From QHXQ01 sp038322995 (GTDB lineage Bacteria; Acidobacteriota; Blastocatellia; Pyrinomonadales; Pyrinomonadaceae): a DNA stretch of 64,000 bases. Below the pieces are notes generated by a model that searched no databases, had not been told where the DNA came from, and worked only from the letters and a program-made list of their open reading frames with translations. The stretch lies in assembly GCA_038322995.1 (NCBI GenBank), contig JBBQGM010000001.1, positions 62,001-126,000 of the forward strand, in the 5' to 3' direction. A program made the position numbers and the translations under genes. Positions 34,639-44,496 of the stretch are shown here, one piece after another. Positions within the stretch are counted from its first letter, which is position 1. The number at the start of each line of letters is the position of its first letter.

Positions 34639-37335
34639 CTAATTCGCGGGCGGCGTGGCGGCATCGGCCGTCCGGCCGCCAATGTCGGCGGCGCGCAGCA
34701 CGCCGGACTGGTCGATGTAGAAGGAGCGGCGGCCTGACTTGCGATAATCAACCGGCGTCGCGGTCGCCGCGAACTTGTCGCCGGAGCCGTTGAGTTTTAT
34801 GTCGTAGCCTTCCGCCTGTGGGTTAAATTCCGGCGCGTCTTCAACATTGTCCTCGCCATCCTGGGCATGGTCTGCCTTCGCCGCGCGTTTTAGGTCTTCG
34901 AGCGAGCCGTATTTGCCGTGTGCTTCTTTGTAACTCTCCTCCTGCGTGGCGATGCTTTGCAGCGCCCACTGCGCCTGTCCCTCGCGCCCGCGCATAGGCC
35001 CCAACTGTCGGCTGATGAGCGAGTCGGCCGACATGAGCGTCAGCAAGTCCTTCGGCACGTGCAACTCGTGCAGCAGTCCCTTGTCCTCTCTCGTCACGTC
35101 GTAGGTGATCGCGCCGGGCGTGGCATTGAGCCGGAGCAGCACCTCGCGCACGGCTGCGTCGTCGATGTCTTCGAGCGCGTTCTTAGGGTCTTCAAATGTC
35201 TGCTGCAACAACGCGCTCGACACGTAAACCTGCCCGAGCACTTGCCGCTGCTGCCAGCGCGCCGCGTTGCGATAAGCATCGGTTGTGGCCAGCGTCGTGT
35301 GGTTGTTGTAAGCCTCAGTGACTTGCTGCATCGTGGCCGCGTCGGGCGCGATGACGAGGTACCGATCAATGAGCGCGACCGCGCCTTGCGCGAACGTCAA
35401 TAACTCCACCGCGCCGCGTTTCTCGAACAACTGTTGCTCGCTCACGCCGTTCAACCCCACCGATGCGAGCGCACGCGGTAAGAGCGCCTTGAACGCCTGC
35501 TTGTCATTAAGTGCGATGATGAAGATTGGCCCATGCGCTTTCTGCTCGCCCGCTGATCGGATGCTCCCGCCACGTCGCACGCCGAGCCACTGCGCCGGCG
35601 CGGCCACGGCGATCTCATTGCCAAGCGCGGCGATCAGATCGTCCTTGATGCGGAAGCCGCTATGCTTCTCGAACGTGCCGATCTGTGACCCGAATGAATC
35701 ATTCGCGCCCTTTTGTTGGCCCCCGGCGGACGCGGCAAAGTCGAGCAGCTTGAGCATCGACGAGACGTAGTCGTACATCTGCGGCAGATCGAGCGAGGCG
35801 CTGACGAATACGTCCGTGTCCGCCGGCACGACGTTGGCGGCTTCGGGCGCGATGGCCGGGCCCGACAACAGCAACGGCACGAAGGGCAGCGGGCGTTGCG
35901 GCCCGTCGGCCGATTCGTTGACGAGCAGAGCGCGCACCACGATCTCATCATCCTCGAACCCGGCCGCGACGGCGATAGACTCGGGCCATTGGCTGCTGTT
36001 GCTCGCCGGCCCGCCGCCGAACAACAGCGACGGTACGACCGAGAGCAACTGCTCCGCCGCGTGTTGTTGCTGCGCCTGTGCTTCCTCTTCCGGGGTCAAT
36101 TTGCGCGGTGGCTCGGCCTCTGTTTTTTCCTCTGAGATAGGCGTGGGCGGGGGCGGCTCGTTCGGCATTAACACCGGATCAGCTTGGATGGACTCGGTGC
36201 CGGGCAGCGAGTTAATGTTGGCTGACGTGCTAACCGGGTCGGCATTATTCCGCGCGATATTTGTGTTCGCATTGCTGTTTGGGTTTGGCTCAACACGAGC
36301 ACTGAGGCGCGCGGACGAGTTTGCGTTCATGCTCGCGCCCGGTACGCCGGGGGCAACTTCGCCTGCGCCGATCTGCGTCTGCGCCCGCTGCATCTCCGCG
36401 TTCTGCCGCGCCGCTTCGCGCTCGTACTTCGCGCGTTGCTCGACCGCGTTGCGCTCGATGCGCTTTGTGTTGACGTAGACGAACAACGCTTCGCGCGTGA
36501 AGTGTGCGCGCGCCGTCTGGAAACCCGGCTCATCAGCGAGCAATGACGCGGTGGCCGGATGCAAGGCGGCGAGCGGAAACGGCTTCTCCGTTAACACGAT
36601 GAGCGTGCCCGTGCGCTCAAGATAAAATGGCGCGGCGGGCGGCGCAGACGGCATGTCAGACGCACCTGCTTTGTTGCCCCGGCCTACCTTTGCGCGCCGC
36701 TCCACCCGGCGCACGCTGGCGCGCGCCGGTGGAGTGGTGTCGGTCGAACCGGGGTCGCCGCCGAGCGGCGCGGTCGGCTCCGTCGGCGTGGGCGTCGTAA
36801 TCGAACTTGAGCCGCCCGCGCCGCTCTGCGCGCCGGTGGCCGCCGTAATCGCTGCCGCGTGCGCCAGCAAAAACTTGCGCAATGCCGTCTCGAACTTCTG
36901 CGCCTCTTCGGGGGACGACAACTCGACGGCGCTCAGCGCATCGGGCAACTGCGGGCGCATCGGCATGGCGGCGAACATGACACGCGCCGTGAGCAATTCG
37001 TCCGCGTGCCGGCTCATGAAGTTGAACAGGTCAAGCGCTTCGGGCGGCGCACCGCCTGGCAAACGCAAGGGCGCGAGCAACTCCTGCACCTCTTTCGAGT
37101 TGACGTACTGGCCAAGGCCGCGCACCTCGCCATAGACCGCGTAAGCGTCGGCGGCGAGCAACGTGTCGAACGTGACAGATGGCTCCTGCTTTGGTGGTGC
37201 GGCCGGTGCAGCGGGCGGCCCGGTCTGTGGCGCAACTGTCCTTGTGGTCGGTTGTTGCGCGAAGCACGGCGCGGTGAATGAGAGCGTGAGCAACAGCGCC
37301 ACCACTGCGCGCCACTTTCCGGTGCATGCTTTCAT
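34639..37335 (-). CDS. Large secreted protein, DUF3352-like
   Basis: 898 residues counted from ATG 37335, with a leader (WRAVVALLLTLSFTAPCFAQ). The body alternates ordered regions with low-complexity Pro/Ala-rich and Asn/Ser-rich linkers (NPNSNANTNIARNN). Ordered parts such as IIALNDKQAFKALLPRAL and YLVIAPDAATMQQVTEAYNN recall DUF3352 proteins. The C-terminus has ALQSIATQEESYKEAHGKYG, a stretch resembling the periplasmic part of pseudopilins. Function is unknown. The DUF3352 link is based on general resemblance only. Confidence 0.55.
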   Translation of the reverse strand: MKACTGKWRAVVALLLTLSFTAPCFAQQPTTRTVAPQTGPPAAPAAPPKQEPSVTFDTLLAADAYAVYGEVRGLGQYVNSKEVQELLAPLRLPGGAPPEALDLFNFMSRHADELLTARVMFAAMPMRPQLPDALSAVELSSPEEAQKFETALRKFLLAHAAAITAATGAQSGAGGSSSITTPTPTEPTAPLGGDPGSTDTTPPARASVRRVERRAKVGRGNKAGASDMPSAPPAAPFYLERTGTLIVLTEKPFPLAALHPATASLLADEPGFQTARAHFTREALFVYVNTKRIERNAVEQRAKYEREAARQNAEMQRAQTQIGAGEVAPGVPGASMNANSSARLSARVEPNPNSNANTNIARNNADPVSTSANINSLPGTESIQADPVLMPNEPPPPTPISEEKTEAEPPRKLTPEEEAQAQQQHAAEQLLSVVPSLLFGGGPASNSSQWPESIAVAAGFEDDEIVVRALLVNESADGPQRPLPFVPLLLSGPAIAPEAANVVPADTDVFVSASLDLPQMYDYVSSMLKLLDFAASAGGQQKGANDSFGSQIGTFEKHSGFRIKDDLIAALGNEIAVAAPAQWLGVRRGGSIRSAGEQKAHGPIFIIALNDKQAFKALLPRALASVGLNGVSEQQLFEKRGAVELLTFAQGAVALIDRYLVIAPDAATMQQVTEAYNNHTTLATTDAYRNAARWQQRQVLGQVYVSSALLQQTFEDPKNALEDIDDAAVREVLLRLNATPGAITYDVTREDKGLLHELHVPKDLLTLMSADSLISRQLGPMRGREGQAQWALQSIATQEESYKEAHGKYGSLEDLKRAAKADHAQDGEDNVEDAPEFNPQAEGYDIKLNGSGDKFAATATPVDYRKSGRRSFYIDQSGVLRAADIGGRTADAATPPAN

Positions 37336-37431
37336 ACGGGGAAGTTCCTTCAACACTTGCTGGTCGCAGACAAGAACGCGGCCGGCGGGCCCGGCTTGCG
37401 TGTTTGATTATGACAGGTTCACAAATGAAAG

Positions 37432-39798
37432 CTAAGCTTTCTCCAAGCCTGCGTACTTCTCGATCAGCTTCTTCTGCCCGAAGCCGGGGAAACTGACGGT
37501 CAGTTTGGCCGTGTCGCCCGTGCCCTCGCGCCGCAGCACCAGCCCGCGCCCATATTTCGCATGGCGCACATGTGCGCCGGGCGTGAAGCCGCCGGTGGCA
37601 GCAGCGGCTGCCGTTGCGCTTGTCTGTTCTGTGCGGCGTTTGATGATCGGTTGTTGCGCGGGCGCGCTGGCGGGCGGACTGAACTGCTGCCCGCGCTGGC
37701 GGAAGAACTCGGCGATAGAGTCAACGCTGTCGTAAGTCTTGCCCGCGTACGACTGACTTGCGCGCGGCGCATCCGGTGCGCCGCGCAAGGCCCGCGCCGC
37801 CTGCAAATTCTCGACGCGCGCGGAACTGCGCGCGAACGAGAGCCACGAAGGGCCGCGCGTCAGGTCGTCCATTAACTCAAGCGGCATCTCGTTTAGGAAC
37901 TGCGACGGCTCGGCTGCCAATTCTTCACCATAGACGCGCCGCTTCATCGCGTGCGACACGTACAAAAATCTTTCAGCGCGCGTGATCGCGACGTAGCACA
38001 GCCGCCGCTCTTCTTCTAGTTCCGCTTTATCGGCAGCCGCCCGCGCGTGCGGGAATAATCCGTCTTCCATCCCGACAATGAAAACGAGCGGGAACTCTAA
38101 GCCCTTCGCGGAGTGCATCGTCATCAAGGTGACGGGCGCGTCGCTTTGATATTGATCCGAGTCGGCAACGAGCGCAGCGGAATCAATAAAGTCGCGCAAG
38201 CCGCCGCCCTCTTCCTTATCGTAATCAACCGCCGCGTTGACCAACTCCTGCAAATTCTCCAAGCGCCCTTCGGCTTCTTCGCTGTTCTCGGTCTTCAACG
38301 ACTGCGCGTAGCCGGAATCCAAGATCGCGGCCTTGACCACTTCGGACGCCGGTTCGCGTTGCGCGACCGTGACGAGGTTCGTGATGATCTGTTGAAAATT
38401 CTTGAGCGCGTTCGTAGCGCGCGGATTGAATGCTTTGCGCTCGGCCTGCGGGTCGGTGACGAGCGCGAGCGTTTCCCAGAGCGAGACGCCGAAATCTTTG
38501 GCGCGGCGTTCAAGCTCATCGAGCGTCTGTTTGCCCAAGCCGCGCGTGGGCGTGTTGATGACGCGCATGAGCGCGACCGAATCGTGCGGATTCAAGGCGA
38601 GCTTCAAATAAGAGATCACGTCGCGCACTTCGGCGCGTTCGTAGAACGAGAAGCCGCCGACGATGTTATACGGGAGATTCGCGCGCCGGAGCGCTTCTTC
38701 AAAGAGGCGCGACTGCGCGTTGGTGCGATAGAGAATGGCCGCGCGCAAGTCCGGCTCGCGCCGCCGATGCTCTTCGATCTTGCCCGCAACGAAGCGCGCC
38801 TCGCCGTCGGCGTCGAGCGCCTGATAGTAGCGCAACTGCTCGCCCGCCGGGTTCGCCGTCCACAACGTCTTGCCCTTGCGCTCGGTGTTGTGCTTCACGA
38901 CCGCGCCGGCCGCATCGAGGATCGTCTGCGTTGAGCGATAATTTTGTTCGAGGCGAATCACTTGCGCCGCCGGGTAATGCTGCTCGAAGTTCAGAATGTT
39001 GGTGATGTCCGCGCCGCGCCATTTATAGACGCTCTGATCCTCGTCACCGACGACGCAGACGTGCTGCTGTTTCTCGGTCAAGAAGCGGATCAGCGCGAAC
39101 TGTAAACTGTTCGTATCCTGATATTCGTCCACGAGGATGTAGCGAAACTTGTCGTTGTAATGGGCGCGCACGACCGCATCTTTGCGCAAGAGGCGGACGG
39201 TCTTAATTAGCAGGTCGTCGAAATCGAGCGCATTGTTGTTGCGCAGGCGTTCTTCGTAGAGCTTGAAGATGCGCGCGATGGCGGCCTTCTTCTCGTCGGC
39301 GTATTCGACGCGCGCGGCATAGGCTTCGGCGTCGAGACCCTGATTCTTGGCGTGGCTGATCGCGCCCTGCGTCTGGCGCGGCGCGAGGCGTTCGTTGTCA
39401 TAGCCCAAATCTTTAATCGCGCTTTTGACGACGCGCACCGAGTCGTCCTGATCGTAGATGGTGAACGAGCGCGTGTAGCCTTCGTCGAGCGTGGCGATGT
39501 CGCGGCGCAGGATGCGGACGCAGAGACTATGGAAGGTGGCGATGAGCGGCGCGCCACGCATCGGAGCGTTGCCGAGCAGCCGCAGCACGCGCTCGCGCAT
39601 CTCGCCCGCCGCCTTGTTGGTAAACGTGACGGCGAGAATGTGGAACGGTTCGACATTGCGCTCCGCGATCAGATACGCGATGCGCTGCACGATCACGCGC
39701 GTCTTGCCGGAGCCTGCGCCCGCGAGAATGAGCAGCGGCCCGTCGGTCGTCAATACGGCCGCGCGTTGTTGTTCGTTGAGACCTGCGAGAAAATCCAT
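37432..39798 (-). CDS. pcrA: UvrD/PcrA-type DNA helicase
   Basis: A 788-residue superfamily 1A helicase for repair and replication restart. Motif I AGAGSGKT ends at T33. Then come TFTNKAAGEMRERV, VDEYQDTNSLQFAL, VVGDEDQSVYKWRGAD, LEQNYRSTQTILDAAG, MTMHSAKGLEFPLVFIVG and CYVAITRAERFLYVSHA. The C-terminus has a PcrA-type Tudor-like tail, GAHVRHAKYGRGLVLRREG then TVSFPGFGQKKL. It is separate from the kinase-fused helicase at 8073-10961. It lies two bases after an isochorismatase-family gene, so the pair is one operon. Confidence 0.93.
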   Translation of the reverse strand: MDFLAGLNEQQRAAVLTTDGPLLILAGAGSGKTRVIVQRIAYLIAERNVEPFHILAVTFTNKAAGEMRERVLRLLGNAPMRGAPLIATFHSLCVRILRRDIATLDEGYTRSFTIYDQDDSVRVVKSAIKDLGYDNERLAPRQTQGAISHAKNQGLDAEAYAARVEYADEKKAAIARIFKLYEERLRNNNALDFDDLLIKTVRLLRKDAVVRAHYNDKFRYILVDEYQDTNSLQFALIRFLTEKQQHVCVVGDEDQSVYKWRGADITNILNFEQHYPAAQVIRLEQNYRSTQTILDAAGAVVKHNTERKGKTLWTANPAGEQLRYYQALDADGEARFVAGKIEEHRRREPDLRAAILYRTNAQSRLFEEALRRANLPYNIVGGFSFYERAEVRDVISYLKLALNPHDSVALMRVINTPTRGLGKQTLDELERRAKDFGVSLWETLALVTDPQAERKAFNPRATNALKNFQQIITNLVTVAQREPASEVVKAAILDSGYAQSLKTENSEEAEGRLENLQELVNAAVDYDKEEGGGLRDFIDSAALVADSDQYQSDAPVTLMTMHSAKGLEFPLVFIVGMEDGLFPHARAAADKAELEEERRLCYVAITRAERFLYVSHAMKRRVYGEELAAEPSQFLNEMPLELMDDLTRGPSWLSFARSSARVENLQAARALRGAPDAPRASQSYAGKTYDSVDSIAEFFRQRGQQFSPPASAPAQQPIIKRRTEQTSATAAAAATGGFTPGAHVRHAKYGRGLVLRREGTGDTAKLTVSFPGFGQKKLIEKYAGLEKA

Positions 39799-39800
39799 GT

Positions 39801-40358
39801 TTACTTGATCAGTTTCTGAATGGCCTTGAATTGTTCGTGCCGTGCGTCGCGCATGAGTTCAAACAGCGCGAGTTCGGTGGCCGATGGTAGCGCGCCGCTC
39901 GCGCGCATCTTCTCGATGCCGGCGTGTTTGTTGTGCGCGGCGCGGGCGGTGATGCAGTCGGTTAAGAGATGCACTTGCAAGCCCTGTGCAAGCAGATCGT
40001 GCGTGGTTTGATTGACGCAGATGTGCGATTCGATACCGCAGATGAGCACTTGCTGCGTGCCGAAGTGTGCGAGTTGTGCGCCGAACTCCTCTGCGCCGCA
40101 CGCACTGAACGCAGTTTTTTCAATTGGCTCGACGCCCGATGACAGCACGGAGCGAATTTCGTCGGCCGTGTGGCCTAAGCCTTGCGGATACTGTTCGGTG
40201 ACGATGATGGGCACGTTGAGCAGTTGCGCGGCGTGCGCGACGAGCGCGATGCGCGTGGCCGTCTGGGCGAAGTCGGAGATGGCGGAGCGGAAGCTCTCCT
40301 GCATGTCGATGATGACAAGGGCGGTGTGCGGCGCGGCGAGCGTGTGTGCATGGTGCAT
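39801..40358 (-). CDS. Isochorismatase-family cysteine hydrolase
   Basis: 185 residues. The catalytic triad of the family is complete: D18 in TALVIIDMQESF, K81 in EPIEKTAFSACG and C114 in ICGIESHICVNQT. Members hydrolyse amides or isochorismate; YcaC- and nicotinamidase-like activities are possible, and the substrate is not evident. ATG 40358 starts directly at the first strand. The downstream pcrA gene begins two bases after the stop, so the pair is probably co-transcribed, although no functional link is known. Confidence 0.85.
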   Translation of the reverse strand: MHHAHTLAAPHTALVIIDMQESFRSAISDFAQTATRIALVAHAAQLLNVPIIVTEQYPQGLGHTADEIRSVLSSGVEPIEKTAFSACGAEEFGAQLAHFGTQQVLICGIESHICVNQTTHDLLAQGLQVHLLTDCITARAAHNKHAGIEKMRASGALPSATELALFELMRDARHEQFKAIQKLIK

Positions 40359-40444
40359 GATTCGTTACCCGATCAGCATTTAAGCACACGCTACGCCGGG
40401 CGCAAAACGGCCGGCAGACCAAGAAGTTTCTGCTCCTAATTGGC

Positions 40445-42256
40445 TCAATTCTTCGGCGCGTAGCGGAGCACGTGATCGTTGAGGCGTTGGCAGGGTTGTA
40501 GTGCAATCGTCTCGGTCGTCTCTATGTCGCGGCGCAGTTGGGCGCGCGTCTGTGCGTCGGGGAAGGGCATGGTGAGCGGTTCGTCCGCGCCGGACTCGCG
40601 CGCGATGATGGGGCGCATGATGAGATGGTAGCGGCCGGGCGCGAGGTGCGAGAAGGCGAACGTGCCGTCGGCGCGGACGTGCGCGACCACGTAGCGCAGC
40701 GCATCGTCGGCGCGTTCGCGCTCGGCCGGCACGAGATAAACTTGCAAATCGGGTAACGCTGCGCCTGCGCCTGCGCCCGCCGGTGCGACGCGCCCCTGTA
40801 ACGCGGCTGCGCCGGGCGCGAGCGTGAGCGTCAAGCCGCTGACCTGTGTGCCGGCGGCGAGGGTTAGTCCGTCCACAAGTGGATTGCTGTTGTTAGCGGC
40901 GGCGGCGGTAGGCGCAGACGGCGGCGCGCGTTTGTTGTTAGGGGCCGCAGGCGCAGGCGCGGGCGCGAGCGTGGCGGTGCGGATGTACCAATCGGGGCCG
41001 GGCGGGCGCACATCGAGGCGGAAGCGGCCGGGCGCGAGGCCCCGCAGGGCAAACTCGCCTTTATCGTCGGGGGCCGTATCGGCGAGCTTGCCGCCACCGG
41101 GGTTTAGGGCGGCATCAGCGCCTTGGTCGCGTTCGCGCCGCGCGATGATGGTCGTCTCGCTGACGCTGCTGTTGAGCTTGCGTTGACATTGCTCCGGCCA
41201 CGCGGCCGTGGGCGGCGCGGCGTCGAGCAAGACGCGGCCCGCGACGGCGGCCAGCGGCGCGAGCGTGAGTTTGAGACCAGTCACATCTTGGCCGCGCACG
41301 CGCACTCGTTGGCTGCCCGCGGTGCTGCGGCCCTCGCGGCTGAACTGTTCGGCGACAAGATCGTAATCGCCATCGGCAATGCCGGTGAAGACGAATGACT
41401 GATCGTTATCACGACCCGACAAGAAGCGTGAGCCGATGGGGTAGTTGAGGCCGACCGAGACGAGCGAGACCGAGATAGAACTATTAGCGGCGACCGCCCC
41501 AGTATTGCCGATAGCGCCACTGACGGCGTGGCCCGGCTCGCCGCGATAGTGTATGTCAATGTCGGTTGCTTCCTGCCCGGCCTGCACGGAGACTTCGGTC
41601 GCGCCATCGCGCGTGGTCGCGGGATAGAAGGTGGGCGCATCATCGTCGTAGGGGGATGGCCGGAGGCTGAAGCCGGCCGCGCCCTGGCCGCCGGCAGAGA
41701 CGAGATAGACGCCGGGCAGCAGTCCGTAGATGCGGTAGATGCCGCGATCATCGGTGACCCGTTCGAACGGGCGTAGATTCTGCGCGGCGGTACGCGCAGC
41801 CTGGCCGGCGAGCGGACGCACGCGGATCGCGGCCACGCGCACGGCAACGAGCGGCTCGCCCGCCGCGTTCGTGACGCGGCCGGTGATGATCCCGCCTTTG
41901 TGCAATCTGATCGTAACTGTGTCGCCAGGTTGATAGTAGGTGCGCTCAGCCGGGTCGGCCGCTAGATTGGCGGGATCGAAGTAGCTGGGGGCGAAGACGT
42001 TGACGTTATACGTGCTGCGCGGCAGCTTGTCGGTGGTGAATTGGCCGTCCGTGTCGCTGGTTATGTTCGACTGCCGGCGTGGACTATAAACGCTGATCCG
42101 CGCATCGGCGATGGGTTGGCCGGCTTCGTCTATGACGCGCCCCGTGATCGTGCCTTGCGCCGCGTCGTCGGTCTGCGCGGAGGCGGATGTGCCGGTGCCG
42201 CAAAGCAAGAGCGCACAGGTAATGAGCACGGAACATGACAAGCCGGCGCGGAGCAT
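40445..42256 (-). CDS. Secreted carboxypeptidase-regulatory-like repeat protein
   Basis: About 603 residues. The leader MLRAGLSCSVLITCALLLCG is followed by repeated beta-sandwich modules: GTITGRVIDEAGQPIADARI, GGIITGRVTNAAGEPLVAVR, and later GEFALRGLAPGRFRLDVRPP and GTFAFSHLAPGRYHLIM. These are CarboxypepD_reg or Cna-B-like domains of surface or periplasmic proteins with no catalytic site. ATG 42256 gives the leader; a GTG at 42427 overlapping the upstream stop would add 57 residues that contain the repeat-like ACCACGAAGGCAGAGGCA word and do not look coding. The role is unknown. Confidence 0.7.
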   Translation of the reverse strand: MLRAGLSCSVLITCALLLCGTGTSASAQTDDAAQGTITGRVIDEAGQPIADARISVYSPRRQSNITSDTDGQFTTDKLPRSTYNVNVFAPSYFDPANLAADPAERTYYQPGDTVTIRLHKGGIITGRVTNAAGEPLVAVRVAAIRVRPLAGQAARTAAQNLRPFERVTDDRGIYRIYGLLPGVYLVSAGGQGAAGFSLRPSPYDDDAPTFYPATTRDGATEVSVQAGQEATDIDIHYRGEPGHAVSGAIGNTGAVAANSSISVSLVSVGLNYPIGSRFLSGRDNDQSFVFTGIADGDYDLVAEQFSREGRSTAGSQRVRVRGQDVTGLKLTLAPLAAVAGRVLLDAAPPTAAWPEQCQRKLNSSVSETTIIARRERDQGADAALNPGGGKLADTAPDDKGEFALRGLAPGRFRLDVRPPGPDWYIRTATLAPAPAPAAPNNKRAPPSAPTAAAANNSNPLVDGLTLAAGTQVSGLTLTLAPGAAALQGRVAPAGAGAGAALPDLQVYLVPAERERADDALRYVVAHVRADGTFAFSHLAPGRYHLIMRPIIARESGADEPLTMPFPDAQTRAQLRRDIETTETIALQPCQRLNDHVLRYAPKN

Positions 42257-42423
42257 AGTAGCCGGGCGCGGCGTGAACGGTTTACGCCCGCAGGCATACG
42301 CCTGGGCACGAAGCATAATGCCCGCACGGATTGAGCCGCTACTTTCGTTTATGCCTCTGCCTTCGTGGTTCATTGTCTTACCCATGTGCTGGCGGCGCTT
42401 TGCGCTAACTTGTTTGTGTGCGC

Positions 42424-44178
42424 TCACTGCGGCGGCGGCGCGGGTTGATTGAAGATGAGGGTGACCTGTACTTCGCCGCTGTCGGGCACGCTGACGGGTT
42501 TGCGGTCGGCCGGCTGGCGGCCCTGTCCGGGCGTGCGGCCGGGCGAAGCATCGAAGAGCGTCAACTCGTACTGGCCTGCGCTCAGGTTCTCAACCACGAA
42601 ACGCCCAAGCTCATCCACCACGACGGACGCGACATAGCCGCCGTTGGTCGTGGCCGCATCCAGGCGCTGTACGTTGACGGCGATGCGCCCGCCTGCCGGC
42701 CACGCGCCCGTCGGAAACTGCACCTGCCCACGAATCACGCTCACGCCGTAGGCCATAACCACGCGCACCCCCGTCACCTGCGCGCCGGCCGCGACCTCAA
42801 GCCCCTGCGGCTGCTCCGCGCCATCGTGCTGCACGCGCACGATGGTCAACCCCTGCGGCTGAGAAAAGCCTTGCATCGGATAGAACTCGATTAGGCCGGG
42901 GGGCAAGCCGGTGAGCAGAAAGCTCCCATCGGCGTTGACCGGTGCAGGGGTATTGAACGGCGCGGCCATACTATCCGGCGAGTGCGCGATTGCGCCGAGT
43001 TGCAACTCCTTCAGACTGTTGGCGCGCACAGTCGGGTTAGTTATGCCTTCAAGCACCACCACGCCGCTGATGGTTGCGCCGCGCACGAGATTGAGCTTGA
43101 GTCCGCTCACGTCTTGCTCCGTGATCTCAAAAGACACCGGCGCGCTGTAAAACGGACTCTGGGCCGGGGGGAAGGCTTGCGGCGGCGCGGCAAAGAGACT
43201 GTAGCGACCGGGCAGCAGACCTTTAATGTGAAACTCACCGCGCGCATTCGTCTGCTCGCCGGTGATGCTAGCACCAGTGCGGCCCGCAAAACGACCGCTC
43301 GTATAGATCGGGCTATAACCCAACATCGCCCCGGCGACGGGCTGCCCGCGGTCGTCCACGACCCGGCCCGCCGCTTCGTAAGAGCGCGCCCGGTTGCCGA
43401 GTGTGATGTCCACGCCGCTCGTCTCTGCGCCGGCCGTGACCTCGACGGGCTTGGCCTTCGTCTCCTCAGTCGTGTCGCCGTAAAAAGTGCGCGGGTAGTA
43501 GCTGCCGTTGCGGACGCGCCCGTTGCCCGTGTCCTGTGCGTCGCCGACATAGACAAGATAACGCCCGGTGTTAAGCCCGTAGAGCCGGTAGCTGCCCCGG
43601 TCGTCGGTCTGGAAGGTGTAAGGCGCAACTGGCGTACTGAAGACTTGCGGATTGCGGCGGTCGGTTTCATCTACGGGCCGCAGGCGTACCAGGGCCTCAA
43701 TCAACGGCTTGCCGTCGGCGTTCAGCACGCGGCCCGTGATGACGCCGCCGCGCGTGAGCGTGAAGTCGAGGCCCGCAAGTTGGTCGCCCGCCAGAATGTT
43801 CAACTGCCGCCCACGCCACAATATGGCCGCGTTCCCGTTCGTGAGAACGTAGGCCGGCGCGGACGTGGTCAGGTAATAATGACCCGGCGGTGCGTTCGTC
43901 AGTCGATATTGACCATCCGCGTCGGTCGTCGCTTTGGCCGCCGGCGTGGGTGGGCGGCCATTCCATTCAGCCGGTATCAGCGTGACCAGTACGCCCGCCA
44001 CACCCTGCCCCTCGCTCGTGACGCGCCCGGCGAGCGTGCTCGTATCTTTCGGCACGGGCGCGGGCGTCTGCGCCGACGTGTGTAAGTGCGACGCGAGCGC
44101 GCACGCAATGAGCAGCAGCGCGCGTACAACGGTGCGCGGCCGCGGCCGGGTTGCGGATAGTATTGCTTTGGTGTCCAT
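42424..44178 (-). CDS. Secreted carboxypeptidase-regulatory-like repeat protein
   Basis: About 584 residues from ATG 44178, with leader TVVRALLLIACALASHLHTS. It carries the same module type as the downstream gene: TLAGRVTSEGQGVAGVLVTL, GGVITGRVLNADGKPLIEAL, VAGRVVDDRGQPVAGAMLGY-like units, and GEFHIKGLLPGRYSLFAA. A C-terminal unit reads GRFVVENLSAGQYELTLFDA. No enzyme motif is seen. The two genes are likely duplicates in one transcription unit, separated by about 170 bases if the shorter start is used for the second. An ATG at 44235 is possible but adds a weak leader. Confidence 0.7.
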   Translation of the reverse strand: MDTKAILSATRPRPRTVVRALLLIACALASHLHTSAQTPAPVPKDTSTLAGRVTSEGQGVAGVLVTLIPAEWNGRPPTPAAKATTDADGQYRLTNAPPGHYYLTTSAPAYVLTNGNAAILWRGRQLNILAGDQLAGLDFTLTRGGVITGRVLNADGKPLIEALVRLRPVDETDRRNPQVFSTPVAPYTFQTDDRGSYRLYGLNTGRYLVYVGDAQDTGNGRVRNGSYYPRTFYGDTTEETKAKPVEVTAGAETSGVDITLGNRARSYEAAGRVVDDRGQPVAGAMLGYSPIYTSGRFAGRTGASITGEQTNARGEFHIKGLLPGRYSLFAAPPQAFPPAQSPFYSAPVSFEITEQDVSGLKLNLVRGATISGVVVLEGITNPTVRANSLKELQLGAIAHSPDSMAAPFNTPAPVNADGSFLLTGLPPGLIEFYPMQGFSQPQGLTIVRVQHDGAEQPQGLEVAAGAQVTGVRVVMAYGVSVIRGQVQFPTGAWPAGGRIAVNVQRLDAATTNGGYVASVVVDELGRFVVENLSAGQYELTLFDASPGRTPGQGRQPADRKPVSVPDSGEVQVTLIFNQPAPPPQ

Positions 44179-44496
44179 AGTGAGCGCCTGTAGCGAAAGA
44201 CCTGTGAGCGAGCGACGCTTGGGGTGACGGCGCATAGCTTACGGCCGGCGTGCGGGCAGGGCAAGGGTGAAATGCACGCCGGGCCGCGAACTCTGACAAC
44301 CGGCGTACGTTGAATAGCCGATCCGGGGCAAGGTTGCACGCTATCGTAATTAGCGATGAACGCGGGTAAGGGTAATTAGGCAGCAAATCGCGTTGAGGCC
44401 GCGACTGTCGTGTCGCGGCCTCGTTTGTTTTCGTCCCGGCCGGCAAACTCGAAAGACGGGTGCTGGCGCTACGATTTGAGCATGACGGCCGGCGCG
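44179..44496. other. Intergenic region with strong hairpin
   Basis: Contains the perfect hairpin GAGGCCGCGAC (44395-44405) with GTCGCGGCCTC (44412-44422). A T-rich run follows on the plus strand, but the genes on both sides read on the minus strand. It may end transcription of the gene at 44497-45180. No gene is seen in the rest. Confidence 0.5.

Noticed and set aside
42257..42427. N-terminal 57 residues of the gene ending at 40445
   Set aside because: They precede a clear leader at 42256 and contain intergenic-style repeat words.
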